A DNA stretch of 64,000 bases from Rutidosis leptorrhynchoides (Eukaryota > Streptophyta > Magnoliopsida > Asterales > Asteraceae), in assembly GCF_046630445.1 (NCBI RefSeq), contig NC_092333.1, positions 714,503,001-714,567,000 of the forward strand, read 5' to 3'. Made by a program: the position numbers and the translations under genes. The notes below the pieces were generated by a model. The model had not been told where the DNA came from. It did no database searches and saw only the letters and a program-made list of their open reading frames with translations. Shown piece after piece: positions 51,001 to 62,330 of this stretch; within the stretch, counting starts at the first letter, position 1; the number at the start of each line of letters is the position of its first letter.

Positions 51001-51939
51001 AACTAACGGAGTATATAAAGAAATTCTACTTAAAACTCATTCTGATCGGTAAACGAATTTGACCAACATAGTGTAGCATATCAAAACAGATTTTATGATA
51101 TTAAAATTGAGACAGATAATCCAATATACTATTTGTTGCTTACTAACATAAAATTTGATTGTATTAGTTTTATTAATCCCCACGAGTTATTAGAAAGGCA
51201 TGATTGATGAATGATGATTAAGAAATTCCCCATTATCACATTAATTTACAAACATGAAAGTATATATAATATGTTTTTGTTTTATGTTATGTTTTACTAC
51301 AAATTACAAGGCTCCATTTACACAACTATAATGTTTTACAGTGTTGTACAGTATAATACTGTAAAGTATGAAGATTGTGTATATAACAATTTTGAGTAGT
51401 GTACATATCACTTCCCTTTATACAATATGCAATTAGTAAAAGATCGTATCATAAAAATTCCCATCAATCAAAGATTCTTTCATATTGCAATTTCTTTATT
51501 AAAAAATGTGTTATTCCAAAGTAAGATTCCTGTAATCTGTTTATTATTAATTATTAACTCAATTAATATACCGACTACTTTTGATCACATTACATGTATA
51601 CAAATGACACATTAAATATTCGATGTGTTGTCTTGACCATATTTACATACATACAATCATCAAACTGATTATTCACTCTTAGACCACGGATAATAGTAAC
51701 GCTGACTTAGAGTGGATGAGGTCTTTTTGAGTTATTTTTGAGACGTGTTAAGTATGGGGTTGTAGTGGCGAAGATTGTCGAGAGAGGTTATGGATGATGT
51801 GCTAAAATATAATCGGAGGTTGAGTTAAAAAGTGGTGAAAATGTAGAAAAACAATTAAATAATAATTAAAAATGATAAACGCATCTTACTTGCTCCGTTT
51901 TTCATTGACAAACGTCAAAAAAAGAAATTTACCACTCAG
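51001..51939. other. AT-rich intergenic DNA
   Basis: No gene, repeat or RNA could be supported. Two frames of 62 codons (51211 and 51427) have the composition of non-coding AT-rich DNA. Confidence 0.5.
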
Positions 51940-52190
51940 GCTTGCCTGAGTGGTCACCGGGCCTGCGTGGCCACCGAGTTACCCAATGAAGCATACCATC
52001 CGGATTCGATTCTTGACTATGTCAAATCGTTCAGAAAAGGAGTGTCACCAGAGGGTGCGCGTAATGCGAAATTCAATAGTACCAGGTCGCGAGCTCGGGG
52101 GACTTGATTACTCGAGGTTTACCCTATAAGGAGGGAGCCAATGTGTTTGTGCATAGAAGTGTTTCCTTGTTAATCCAAAAAAAAATCCAA
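51940..52190 (+). mobile_element. SINE-like element
   Basis: Begins with an A-box-like TGCCTGAGTGGTCACCGGG, has a B-box-like GGATTCGATTC about 45 bases later (near 52001-52011), a body of about 150 bases more GC-rich than its surroundings, and ends near an A-rich CCAAAAAAAAATCC (52177-52190). This is the layout of a tRNA-derived SINE. Target duplications could not be settled because both flanks are A-rich. Confidence 0.55.
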
Positions 52191-52652
52191 GAAAATCTAA
52201 CTACAAACGCCCCACTACAGACTTTGGCGGGACGTTTGTGCCAGATGATAGGTTATGCCCAAGTCCAATTTATGTGCTTGTGTCTTTTAGGTTTTCTAGG
52301 GTAATGTAATCTATGAATAGTGGCTAATGTAATCAATAACATTCATGGTATAGTAAACTAGCTGAGTCATTCGAGAGGCTTCAAACTTGGCTATCTTACA
52401 GTTTGTGGGTGACACATCAAAAGGGGAGGGGGAGAAATGCTTGCGATATCCCTAGTCTTAACTACCAGGGGCGGTAAGGATATGCATGAAGGGTCTTCGC
52501 CATCCTAAAATTTGAGCAAGTAGTGATATTCGTAGTTCTTTGAGTTACTAAAATTTAAATTTTTAACCCAATTAATTGAAACTTGTATGAAAAATATATG
52601 GCCACATAGTGAAAACTCGTAGAAATTGCTTTATTAACAATTTATATTACTA
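52191..52652. other. Intergenic DNA
   Basis: Nothing recognised. The moderately GC-rich stretch 52380-52500 may be part of an older insertion. Confidence 0.4.
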
Positions 52653-52974
52653 TGATACAGTTAATGGAAGTCAGCCAGAAGTCAATGCTAAAGTCAACTC
52701 AAACAGACCTCAGCGTGTTAAGATACCATCAAGTCGATTGAAGAATTATGAGGTGTCCAGAAGATGAGATGAGTTGTTTAGGACAGTTAATTTATGTTAT
52801 AACTCTAGCCACGTGTCAATTGTAAATTGAATTGGTTGTTAAAGGTTGTTAGTGGTGGTTAGGTCTAGCTCACTGTAGTATAAAGATGTAACTATATCAT
52901 TGTAATATTCATTCAATCAATAAAATTAGTTTCAATTTCAAGGAGAGTGTGCCTATCTCGAATAAGGCATAACA
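52653..52974 (+). repeat. 5' LTR of the Reina-like fragment
   Basis: The right end is clear (ATAACA before the primer site). The left end TGATACAG at 52653 is the best TG start at the expected length but has no second LTR to confirm it. Confidence 0.55.
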
Positions 52975-53020
52975 TTTGGTGCTTTCATTGTTCTTGCTCC
53001 GGCCACAATTGCCGACATCA

Positions 53021-54425
53021 ATGGCGGAATCATCATCTTCACAAAATGACGCAATCGAACGACTTACCGATCAATTCATTCAAGCATTACAACCAATGCA
53101 AGCTGCTTTATTAGCAATTGCAAATCAATCACAAACACAATTACCCCCAACTCAACAAAATCCACCAAATCCACAAAATCTCACTAATCCGCATGTTGAA
53201 TATCATGATCCATTCAATAGAATGTATCAAGCTAAGAAGGTTTCAATGGAATTCCCTAGATTTGGGGGAGGGGATTCATCTGAATGGCTCTATAAAGCTG
53301 AAAAGTTCTTCTTGTTTCATAACATCTCTGAAGGTCAACGATTGACCTATGTTTCACTGCATATGTATGGTTTAGCTAGTAATTGGTTTTAGTGGATGGA
53401 GATGTCCAATCAGATCCATTCTTGGGCAGACTTTGTAATTGCACTCAAGGTTCAATTCGGTCCATCTGCATATGAAGATCCAATTGAAATGCTTACAAGA
53501 TTGATGCAGAAAGGCACTGTGACTGATTATCAATTGGAGTTCCAAGCATTATGTTGTAGAACAAGGGAATTGTCAGACAAAGTGTTAAAAAGCTGTTTCA
53601 TTGCAGGCCTTAAACCTGAAATCAGAAGAGAGGTTAAATCAAAAACTCCCTTCTCTTTAAGTCAAGCTATTGGTTTAGCCAAGTTATATGAGGCAAGATT
53701 GCAAGATAGAACATTTGGTACTTTTAAGCAATCAAATTTCAATAATAGCACCTCAATTAGGTCTGCAGAACCAATTACTTCTAAGAGCACTAGCACTAGG
53801 TTGGTTAAAAGGCTAACAGAAAGTGAAAGAGCCGAGAAAGATGCGAAGGGTGAGTGCTATAATTGTACTGAAAAGTGGAGTAGAACTCACAAGTGTCCCA
53901 ATAGGTCTACAATGCATATGTTAGAGGTAGAGGATAATGCTTATGATAATGATGTAGAACATGAAGATCAATAAATTATAGAGATAGAAGAGGCTGAGAA
54001 TTCTCTAATAGGTGTTGATTCTCCTGCAATTAGTTTGCATGCATTGTTGGGACAAACTAATCCAAGGGCTTTAAGAATGGAGGGTACTATTGCTGGTAAG
54101 AAATTACAACTCATGATTGATAGTGGAAGTAGTTACAATTTTATTCAAGAAAGAGTGGTAAAATACTTAAATTTGGCTTTACAACCTTCTTAACAATTTC
54201 ATGTTATGGTTGGTAATGGTCAACATTAGAAGTGTGTAGGTAAATGTGTTAAGGTGTTGGTTCAGAATCAAGATTACAGGTTTGAAACAGATTTCTATGT
54301 GATTGATTTACATGGTGCTGATGCAATTTTGGGTTTATCTTGGATGGAGGAATTAGGTGATGTAACTACCAATTACAAAAGCAAAACCATGATTTTTGAC
54401 TCAAAAGGGGTGAATGTAGTACTGA
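53021..54425 (+). pseudogene. gag-protease fragment of the Reina-like element
   Basis: ATG 53021 gives MAESSSSQND; one frame continues to the truncation. It includes a gag capsid domain (FPRFGGGDSSEWLYKAEKFF, LYEARLQDR), a degenerate zinc knuckle (CYNCTEKWSRTHKC), and a retropepsin with active-site IDSGSSYNF (about 54117-54143) and the flap region ADAILGLSWM. Premature stops are at 53390 (probably from CAG), 53972, 54191 and 54227. Reading runs into the Tat-type LTR at 54426, so RT and integrase are absent. Confidence 0.8.
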
Positions 54426-54651
54426 TGTTATGCGAGGTGTATACGAAATAGTTATATTTTTATTGCGAAATACTATTAAATACGATACAATTTTACACAA
54501 GTTATTTATTTATTTATAGAGTGGATATACCTAAACCTTGCTACAACACTTATAGGCAGTGTACCTAATCGTACAGTAGTGTAGTTTTTAGTAAGTCCGG
54601 TTCGTTCCACAGGGAGCTAACCAAGTTTAACGCTATATTTTTAAACTAAAT

Positions 54652-54652
54652 T

Positions 54653-54700
<48 letters not shown>
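54652..54700. repeat. GT/TA dinucleotide array
   Basis: TGTGTGTG followed by TATATATA, about 49 bases in all. Confidence 0.95.
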
Positions 54701-54702
<2 letters not shown>

Positions 54703-55824
54703 TAATATTTTTATTATAAAAAGGGGGTTTTACCGTTTAATGACCGGTTTGTCGATTTTATGTTTTAAGTCACAATTAAATCCTAATGTAAAATATTAAA
54801 AATAAATATAACTTAATTTAAAGCGTAAAGTAGATGACGATAATAAAATTGCGATAAATAAAAGTGCGATAAATAAAATGACGATAAATAAAATTGCAAT
54901 AATTAAAAGTACGATAATAAAAAAATGCGATAAGATATAAAATAAAGGAATTATGCTTATTTAAACTTCCGTAATCATGATGTTCAACATGTTGATTTTA
55001 ATTTATTACCATGGGTTAATTGTCCTTTGTCCTGGATTATTAGATATGTCCATACGGTTTTGTCCATAATAGTCCATCAGTCATAAATATAAAGTGCGAG
55101 AGTCCTCGTCAAATTATCCGTATACCCGAAGTCAAATATTCCAACTAATTGGGGATTCGAACTGTAACAAGGTCTTAATACTTTGTTTAATGAATACACC
55201 AGGTTATCGACTGCGTGTAATCCAAGGTTTCAATACTTTGTTAACAATTACACCAATTACCCTTGAATGTAATCCACCCATGTTTCAACGAGTCCATTGA
55301 CTATTAATCCATCCCCGTGTCCGGTAAAATGAACAATTATTGGTATTTATAGATATCTCGCCCACCGTACCCGATTAAGCGTATGTGGTTATTTATAGAT
55401 ACGTTGAATTGTAACCTTTAATATTAAATTAACGAGGTATCGTTTAGTTAATATAAAACCCATTAATAGCCCATAGTCTAATTTCCACAAGTGTCGTTCT
55501 TTTGTCCGAATCCCAATTATGGTACAAAGCCCAATAACCCCGTCTTTAATATTTAGCCCAACATCACGATTACTTCGGCTTAAATAAACATAATAATAAC
55601 TTAGCTACGAGACATTAATTTAAAAAGGTTGAACATAACTTACAATGAGTATTAATAGCGTAGCGTTACACGGACAGAGTTTTGACTTACAAACTTAAAA
55701 CATTCGCTACTATAACCTTATTATTATTAAACTTAAATTAAAATTAAAATTATAAAATATAAATATAAATATATCGTAGATAGATAGATAGAAAAAGGTG
55801 TGTTTAATCGATCAGAATGCGCGG

Positions 55825-55904
55825 CCTTTTATAGGCCCACGTTTAACTATTGAGCTCCGCGAGTGCAGAGGTTTTCTTCATCACAGCTCCGCGAGTGCAG
55901 AGGT
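55825..55904 (-). promoter_or_regulatory. LTR promoter: TATAAAAGG with two identical 20-bp upstream boxes
   Basis: On the minus strand the 20-base box ACCTCTGCACTCGCGGAGCT occurs at 55904-55885 and 55872-55853, 32 bases apart. After 19 bases comes TATAAAAGG (55833-55825). The box is itself partly palindromic (CTCTGC/GCGGAG). Confidence 0.65.
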
Positions 55905-55984
55905 CTGGATTCCAGCTCATAGATCAAATTCAAAACGTGGGCTGCGTATAATTATAATATATAATAATATATATAATTAATTAT

Positions 55985-57679
55985 TGTGACAATCGCTCCA
56001 AATCCATATGGACGAACACGTCATTCATTGATTTCATTGCGAGGTAATTGACCTCTATATGATACGTTTTGTAAACATTGCATTCTTTTGAAAAGGCATA
56101 CCATAAATGAATATTTAATTCTAAGGTTTTCGACATCTGATGATTTCTACATATAGACAATCACCGTAAATAATAGTTTACAATAATACTTCCGTTGACA
56201 ATGCAGTCAAAATAGATACATGATGATGGTTTTGTGAATGCAACGTTTTCTTGAATAAAGCATGCAAGACTCCATGCACATAGCTTGTATAACATGTAAA
56301 CAAACAGCGGAAGACTTCTAGGGACCCTGAGAATAAACATGCTAACAAGTGTCAACACAAAGGTTGGTGAGTTCATAGTTTTAATGTTTTGCATAATCTG
56401 TACATAAAGGTGGATCACAAGATTTCAGTTGTTTCATCCAGAAACGTTTATCAAAATATTCTACGAAATTGAGCACCCTGGTAACTAAACTTAACGTATA
56501 TATAATTTGTACCCTTTGTATAATCATCTTAATAAGTACACGCAAACCAACGTGTGCGCTTCTCAAATAGCATACGTCCGTTAAAAGGCTAGTGCTCTAG
56601 CTCGGACGGGGATATCAAGCCCTATAAATCCATATAAAACTACTCGCGCCCACCAGTTCTTATAACCGGCAGTGACTAGTTACCAAAGCTAAGGGATTTT
56701 CGGTTCAAACTCGGTGTAGAATTTAGTATGTACTTGTATCCATTGCGTCTAAAATAAAGTGCATGTATTCTCATCCCAAAAATATAGATTGCAAAAGCAA
56801 TTAAAAAGGGAGCAAATGAAACTCACTTTAGCAGCTTATAAAATCGTTCACCAAAATGTGACTGAAACTCGGATTGCCAAATAACCGTAGATCTCAACCT
56901 AGAGAACATATGTTGGTCAATAAATGTCTATCAAGCTAGGTCAGGTCATAGTGTATCATAATCCTAATGCTCGAGATCGACATAGAAAAGTTATCCAAAG
57001 TCGTTTCAAAAAGTCAATTTTGACAATAGTTCAACAAAACGAGACATACCTTATATAAGGAGTCATTTACTCGGTTGGTAATATTTAAAAGTTCACTTTA
57101 TCAATCTCGTAAACAAGTTGTTTAAATCTTAATTGCAGATTCAAAAGCAATTTTCAATTAACGTCAATCATAATTCAGTTGATCATATCTTTTAATCCGT
57201 TCATCGAAACTATTCGGTGTCTAAATGAAAAGTTATTGATTTTTCGCCAGCTTTCCGAAAACATGTATATCATATACCTTTTACCAGTAATATATGTGTT
57301 TAATTCGTGATTCATTATAAACTGTTTAACCACGAAATTTAGCATACAAACATGTATAAATATATATACTCGAGCACTAGACATGGATACACAATTAATG
57401 TATAAAAGATAAAATATAAATGCTTACGTATCAATATTGTGATTCAATATTGCAGAAAAGTACGTAGACACAACATAGATGATAACAGTAGGTTTGACTT
57501 GTAAATAATACCCATGAACATTACCCATAACCTCCATAGCTATAACTCATAATTTCCTTAACTTTATCCCGCTCAAAAATCCATTTTTGAAAGTGACACG
57601 CTCATAACCTCGTCGTAGTATTTTATGTATATTACTAATTAATAATTAATAATACTAATAATTAATAATAATATTAATC

Positions 57680-57732
<53 letters not shown>

Positions 57733-58608
57733 TTAAATACGGAGGAAGTAACATAAATAAATATGTGTGTGATTGAAATGAAATCGTTTGAATTTATAGA
57801 ACCTTTTCTGAAAAAGTACCCCATGCGATCGCATGGGATTTGTGCTTCAAGGCCATGCGATCGCATGGCACCCTGGGACAGCTCACAAATTTTTAACTTC
57901 TTGTTTGTCGACATAATATTTTATAATATATATAATATATATAATTTAAATAATTAATTATATATTATATTAAATTCATGTGCATAGTTGACTTGTAATT
58001 TTTGTTCCGATGACTCGTACGTTGTCACTCGACTTATGTCCCGGTTCCGGTTTCTCGAACGCATTTTTGTACGCTTAGAAAACTCGTAATTTACATTTTG
58101 TGACTCGTACCTTTATCAAAATATAGTCTTAAATTATCAATAAACTATATCATTCAAAGTGTATCTTAAACTTTCGAGTGTTTTGGTCGTTTACTTCTAT
58201 AAATCGTTGTCTTGCTATTTGTTAATTTATATATAATAACAAATCGTTTTATGACCAAGTTAATATATATTTTCAACATTCATAAACACGTTATACGTCG
58301 CAAGTTATTCATATAATTAATATTCCAACTTATCATATATATTCAAATAAATATTTAAACTAATAAGTTTAATGTACAGTATCAAACAATTAATACATTG
58401 TTACGTTTTCAAGTTATAGTATACATATATGTATCTATATACATATAATTGTTCGCGAATCGTCAAGAATAACCGAAAGGTATTTGAATATATGAAAGTA
58501 GTTCAAAAATTTTGAGATTCAGTTTTACAGACTTTGCTTATCGTGTCGAAAATGTTAATCATACAAAGATTAAGTTTAAATTTGGTCAGAAATTTCCGGG
58601 TCATCACA
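55985..58608 (-). repeat. 3' LTR of element 4 (family B, 2624 bp)
   Basis: On the minus strand TGTGATGACCC...GATTGTCACA. It lacks the ACTGTAGCAA cluster and has only one copy of the 88-base unit. It holds an ATA array (57680-57733) and the palindrome/TATA promoter. Confidence 0.92.
57791..57868 (-). promoter_or_regulatory. LTR promoter of element 4: TATAAATT with two upstream palindromes
   Basis: Perfect palindrome CCATGCGATCGCATGG at 57853-57868 and 57821-57836, then TATAAATT (57798-57791) after 22 bases. The central base pattern differs from element 3 (GATC against GACTC), yet both stay palindromic. Confidence 0.65.
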
Positions 58609-58625
58609 GTACCTACCCGTTAAAG

Positions 58626-58644
58626 AAATTTCGTCCCGAAATTT
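58626..58644 (-). other. Conserved hairpin next to the 3' LTR, element 4
   Basis: AAATTTCGTCCCGAAATTT, same place and sequence as in element 3. Confidence 0.65.
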
Positions 58645-58965
58645 GAGTGAGGTCGTCATGGCTAACAATAAAAATGTTTTCATGACGATTATGTGTTGAT
58701 AAATAGAATTTTTATCACCGTTGAATAATATGGATAAAAAAAAATCCAATTACTCGAAGCGTATGAGGGAAGTTATCGTAATAGAGTGAAATGGAGAATA
58801 AAGATTCGTCTTATCTCTTGACGTAGTAACGATTGATTTCTGGAATTTAAGGAATAGAAAATCTTCATAATTTAAATAAGATTTGATTCTTCGGAATTTA
58901 AGGAAATTAGGATTTCTTTTGATTAAATGCGTAATCTGCCTCGATTGCTATGTCTGATATTTTGC

Positions 58966-58973
58966 TATAAATT
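58966..58973 (+). promoter_or_regulatory. TATA box of the antisense small ORF, element 4
   Basis: TATAAATT, 77 bases before the ATG at 59051, as in element 3. Confidence 0.5.
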
Positions 58974-59050
58974 GACCTTTTCCGTTTCATTTATTTTCAC
59001 CACTCCTATAATCTTCTTCCTTATTTCATACTTACAAAAGATTTGTGAAA

Positions 59051-59224
59051 ATGCTTCATCCAGTTCTGATTCTTGATATTTTCTTGGCTATCATATCATT
59101 CATTCTTCTTTTTCATCTGCCACCAGAGGAAGTTATTTTCTTCTACTATTACCTTGGGGTTATATTGTTTTTCATTCTCCCGTGTCTTTATATTGCTATA
59201 CGCATTGATATACACGGTTTGTAA
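59051..59224 (+). CDS. Antisense small ORF of element 4: 57-aa hydrophobic protein
   Basis: Same length, start and stop as 43761-43934. Starts MLHPVLILDI, keeps HLPPEEVIFFY and ends AIRIDIHGL. The first hydrophobic segment differs most (Leu/Phe, Thr/Ala, Phe/Ile, Val/Phe) but stays hydrophobic; in the second there are His/Tyr and Val/Leu changes. A two-pass membrane peptide is the likeliest form. The conserved TATA box and CT-rich leader suggest it is transcribed from its own promoter, against the element. Confidence 0.55.
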   Translation: MLHPVLILDIFLAIISFILLFHLPPEEVIFFYYYLGVILFFILPCLYIAIRIDIHGL

Positions 59225-61414
59225 TTTCGGGGTTGTTTTCGGGCTTTATATTTTCCATTATATTTCGGAGCTTCATGCTTTCGTTTTCTCTTCTCGACTT
59301 TAAGTCAAGCGAATAATGGTCCAGAATTCGTAGGTATGAATTTCGGAATGAACATAATTAATATTCTAAGAAAGAAACGGTAATGGCACAATCTGACTTG
59401 TCAAATTACCAGAATACCTTGAAAAAACCGAATCATCAAGAAAAATATTTTATTGATATGTTTAGAGGTTAAATAGAATGAAAGAGTTATGTAACATGGT
59501 TCATGATGAGGGTGAGATCTGTGAACCTTTATCACGTTCCATTAGAAACTTAGCATGACTTACTGTAATATAATCACGTTGATCAAGTGTCATTATATTA
59601 TACTAATTCATGCTTCAGTTCCCAACACTACTTCAAAACATTCATATTTTAGACTTGAAGGTTTCAGAATTTAGAAACTAAAATAGTTTCTTTTATGATG
59701 TAATACAGATAGCGCGAAGATATGAATGATTTCAGATAAGAATAGTTATGAAGATATCTCCAGAAATATCGAGGATATTTATATTGAAAGATACGATGAT
59801 ATCTTAGAATTTCTAATATCAGAGGATGATGCGGAAAATCTGTCTGTGAAGGTTTAGAATGAGGAGTAAGGTGTTTGCTAACGATTTTAACAGACACTGA
59901 ATCATTTGGATCCTTTAAAGGTAGATTTCGTCCTTGTGATTTGTCCACAGCCTCCTTCATGGTTTGCTCAATCCGTTTTCCAGTTTCAAACCTTCTCTTT
60001 TTCTCAGCTTTACCACCATACTATTCTTTATCATCAAACTTTTGACTGTTAAGGTCGTTTACAGTTTTTTTTTTGCTGCTTCATCAGCATGGTTCTAATT
60101 TCAGAGAACTAGTTCATAGTTTGGGATGTTTTTTAGAAACTTCACATTCGGAGTAAATAAGTCTAGGAGATAGACATTATATGTTTATATATAATTGTTG
60201 GCGTAGAATTGCTGCGAAATTCAAAATACTGATTGCTAATTCCCTTGTAGTTGGTATGGCAATTATCGTTAGTAGATGTAGATGAGTACATGATAGGGTT
60301 TCAATGAGTATAAGGATTTTTCGGAAGGTCAAGGATCAATGAAGTTGTTGGTAAATTTACTGCTAATGTGGTGGAACATAAAAGGTTTCCCAGTAACAAG
60401 AACGTATATATCAAGATTACAATAAGGCTTAATCTGAAAAGTTGAAGTTGACTGGTTGGAAGTGTGGTAAAACTGGATACTTTGAAAAGGAATTGCAAGG
60501 TTATTTTTGGTAAAAACTATACCAAAGGATCTTTCACAGTTTTGAAGTCAAAGTATAGCTTTGAAAGATGTAGAGATCTAAGAATGATTTCACCGGTTCA
60601 GAGTTATGACTTGGATTATGATCCGTCAATATCAGAATATGTAATTGAATTTGTATGAAAACGATTGTATATCGTTGTGAGCATTGTTAATAATTTTTGA
60701 ATCAAAGTTGAAGAATGTACAGTGTAACATATTAATTGTGAACTTATATATTTCCCGAGTATTACCTACCCGTTAAAGATTTCACAAGTAATATTTTGTA
60801 CACAAGAATTTTTCATTACAGTCTTTATGAAAATATCTGTATGTATATTTTCTTCGGATGTAATTCGGATCATAGTAAGCTCATTTGATTTTTGGCTTGA
60901 ATTAGAAATGAATAATCTCTAAAACATTAAAGATTACATAATCTTTGCGGAGTATTTCGCTAATGTAATCGATACTTCATTATTTATTCTTATTTCTCGA
61001 TGAAGGATGTTGATGCTTGTGAAATCTTTGTGAACCTTACAAGGCACAGATGATGTTTTCTGGAAAGTTTCGAGTACATCGAAAATGAAAATGTAAAATC
61101 AATTATGTAATTGAATAATACACTTGGTTTATTATGAAATAGAATTCATTAAGTTAAAACAGAGATTGTAGTTAATAATGGTTAAGTTGTTAAGGAAGGA
61201 TGTACATCATTGCATATTAGTAATATGAACTAACCGAGTAATACCTACCAGTTAAGATTCACACGTAATAGCTTAGTACGAAAAGATTTATTTTGATTTC
61301 AAAATTCATATATATTAAATATACTTAAAATTTCTTCAGGGGAAATGAGTTAATACTTCATCGGTTATTGTTGCTGGTATTTCTTGGTAACTACGATGCG
61401 TATGACGTTGATGT
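59225..61414. other. Internal region of element 4 without intact genes
   Basis: No pol domain. At about 60450-60500 the plus strand reads WKCGKTGYF followed, after a one-base shift, by NCKV: a decayed CCHC zinc knuckle with His replaced by Tyr. TACCTACCCGTT-type motifs recur at 60763-60774 and 61242-61253. Confidence 0.55.
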
Positions 61415-61948
61415 TCAAGGTACATATTGTGATGTTGAGGCTTGCGGTGCGGATGTTGTTGGTGGTGGTAATGGTACTGTTGGTGTTGTTGTCGGTGGTA
61501 CTGTTGATGCCGGTGATTCTGCTGGTGCTTGTAACCTTTGCACCATATTCTCCAAAGCCACTACCCGAGCACGAAGCTCGTTGACTTCTTCTACTACACC
61601 GGGATGATTGGCGGTTCGGACGAGCGGATGAATAAGATCCAGAATTTTAGAGAGTATATGATCATGACGAGATATTCTGGAGATGAGAGAGAAAATGGTA
61701 TTATGAACAGGTTCGCCGGTAAGCGCTTCAGGTTCTTCGCCAAGAGGGCAGTCTGGTGGATGGAAGGGATCGCCTTCTTCTTGTCTCCAATAATTAAGTA
61801 GGCTACGAACCCATCCCCAATTCATCCAGAATAGGTGATGGCTGATTGGTTGATCCATTCCGGTTACACTGTCTTCGGAATTCAGGTGAATATCCATATC
61901 GGAATAGCTGTCGGAGTTTAAGGAATTTGAACTTGATACGTGATCCAT
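61415..61948 (-). CDS. Sense ORF of element 4: 177-aa protein, family-specific
   Basis: Counterpart of 46048-46545. Ser/Asp-rich start, core HHLFWMNWGWVRSLLNYW, EEGDPFHPP, PLGEEPEALTGEP, IHPLVRTANHPG, coiled-coil helix VVEEVNELRARVVALENM, then a Pro/Thr-rich tail 12 residues longer, ending QYVP. The frame is intact although the element is older than element 3. No zinc knuckle, protease or other enzyme motif. The position after the primer site equals that of gag in complete elements. Confidence 0.65.
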   Translation of the reverse strand: MDHVSSSNSLNSDSYSDMDIHLNSEDSVTGMDQPISHHLFWMNWGWVRSLLNYWRQEEGDPFHPPDCPLGEEPEALTGEPVHNTIFSLISRISRHDHILSKILDLIHPLVRTANHPGVVEEVNELRARVVALENMVQRLQAPAESPASTVPPTTTPTVPLPPPTTSAPQASTSQYVP

Positions 61949-62316
61949 CTTGTATAATTAGAGGGATGATTTTTGATATGAAATAGATTATAGAATTTAG
62001 TTTGGTATTCTTCAATACATAATTTACATATGTATATATAATACCAAATTCCATAAATCACGGAGAAATTTTCGGAAGATGTCAGGAAAAGTTTACAGTA
62101 ACAGATACGCTAAGATATGAATTTTGTCTATACACTATTCATGCACTCAATGCAGTAAAACGTGTCTAGACTAGGAATGATAAGCAGGTAATTTCCGACA
62201 AAAAATGATAAGCAAAACTTTTGACATGCAGATACGGTCGAAGTCCAGACTTACTAATGCATCCTAACAACTATCAGTTAGACACACTCATGCAAGCCTG
62301 GTTCTCTAGGACCAAC

Positions 62317-62328
62317 GCTCTGATACCA
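62317..62328 (-). other. Primer binding site, tRNA-Met(i), element 4
   Basis: GCTCTGATACCA on the plus strand, two bases from the LTR end, same as element 3. Confidence 0.9.
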
Positions 62329-62330
62329 AC

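Larger units (their letters stand above)
52653..54425 (+). mobile_element. Fragment of a Reina-like Ty3/gypsy element
   Basis: Short 5' LTR (about 52653-52974, TATA-like GTATAAAG near 52877, end GCATAACA), then TTTGGTGCTTTCATTG as primer site, gag and protease. Everything after protease is missing, because a Tat/Athila-type LTR starts at 54426. The lineage call (Reina) rests on the short LTR, this primer region and gag motifs such as MEFPRFGGGDSSEWLYKAE, from memory. Confidence 0.75.
54426..55984 (-). repeat. Tat/Athila-type LTR (minus), cut by element 4
   Basis: On the minus strand it ends ...CGCATAACA at 54426. The preceding bases (CGTATACACCTCGCATAACA and CCCTGTGGAACGAACC) are typical of plant tRNA-Asp-primed elements, from memory. 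The next sequence is Reina-like protease rather than a primer site, so this is a 3' or solo LTR. Its other end is hidden behind element 4. A promoter with TATAAAAGG is at 55825-55833. A GT/TA array lies at 54652-54700. Confidence 0.7.

Noticed and set aside
52104-52304. 66-codon frame overlapping the SINE-like element
   Set aside because: Starts in the SINE body and runs through its A-rich end; no coding evidence.
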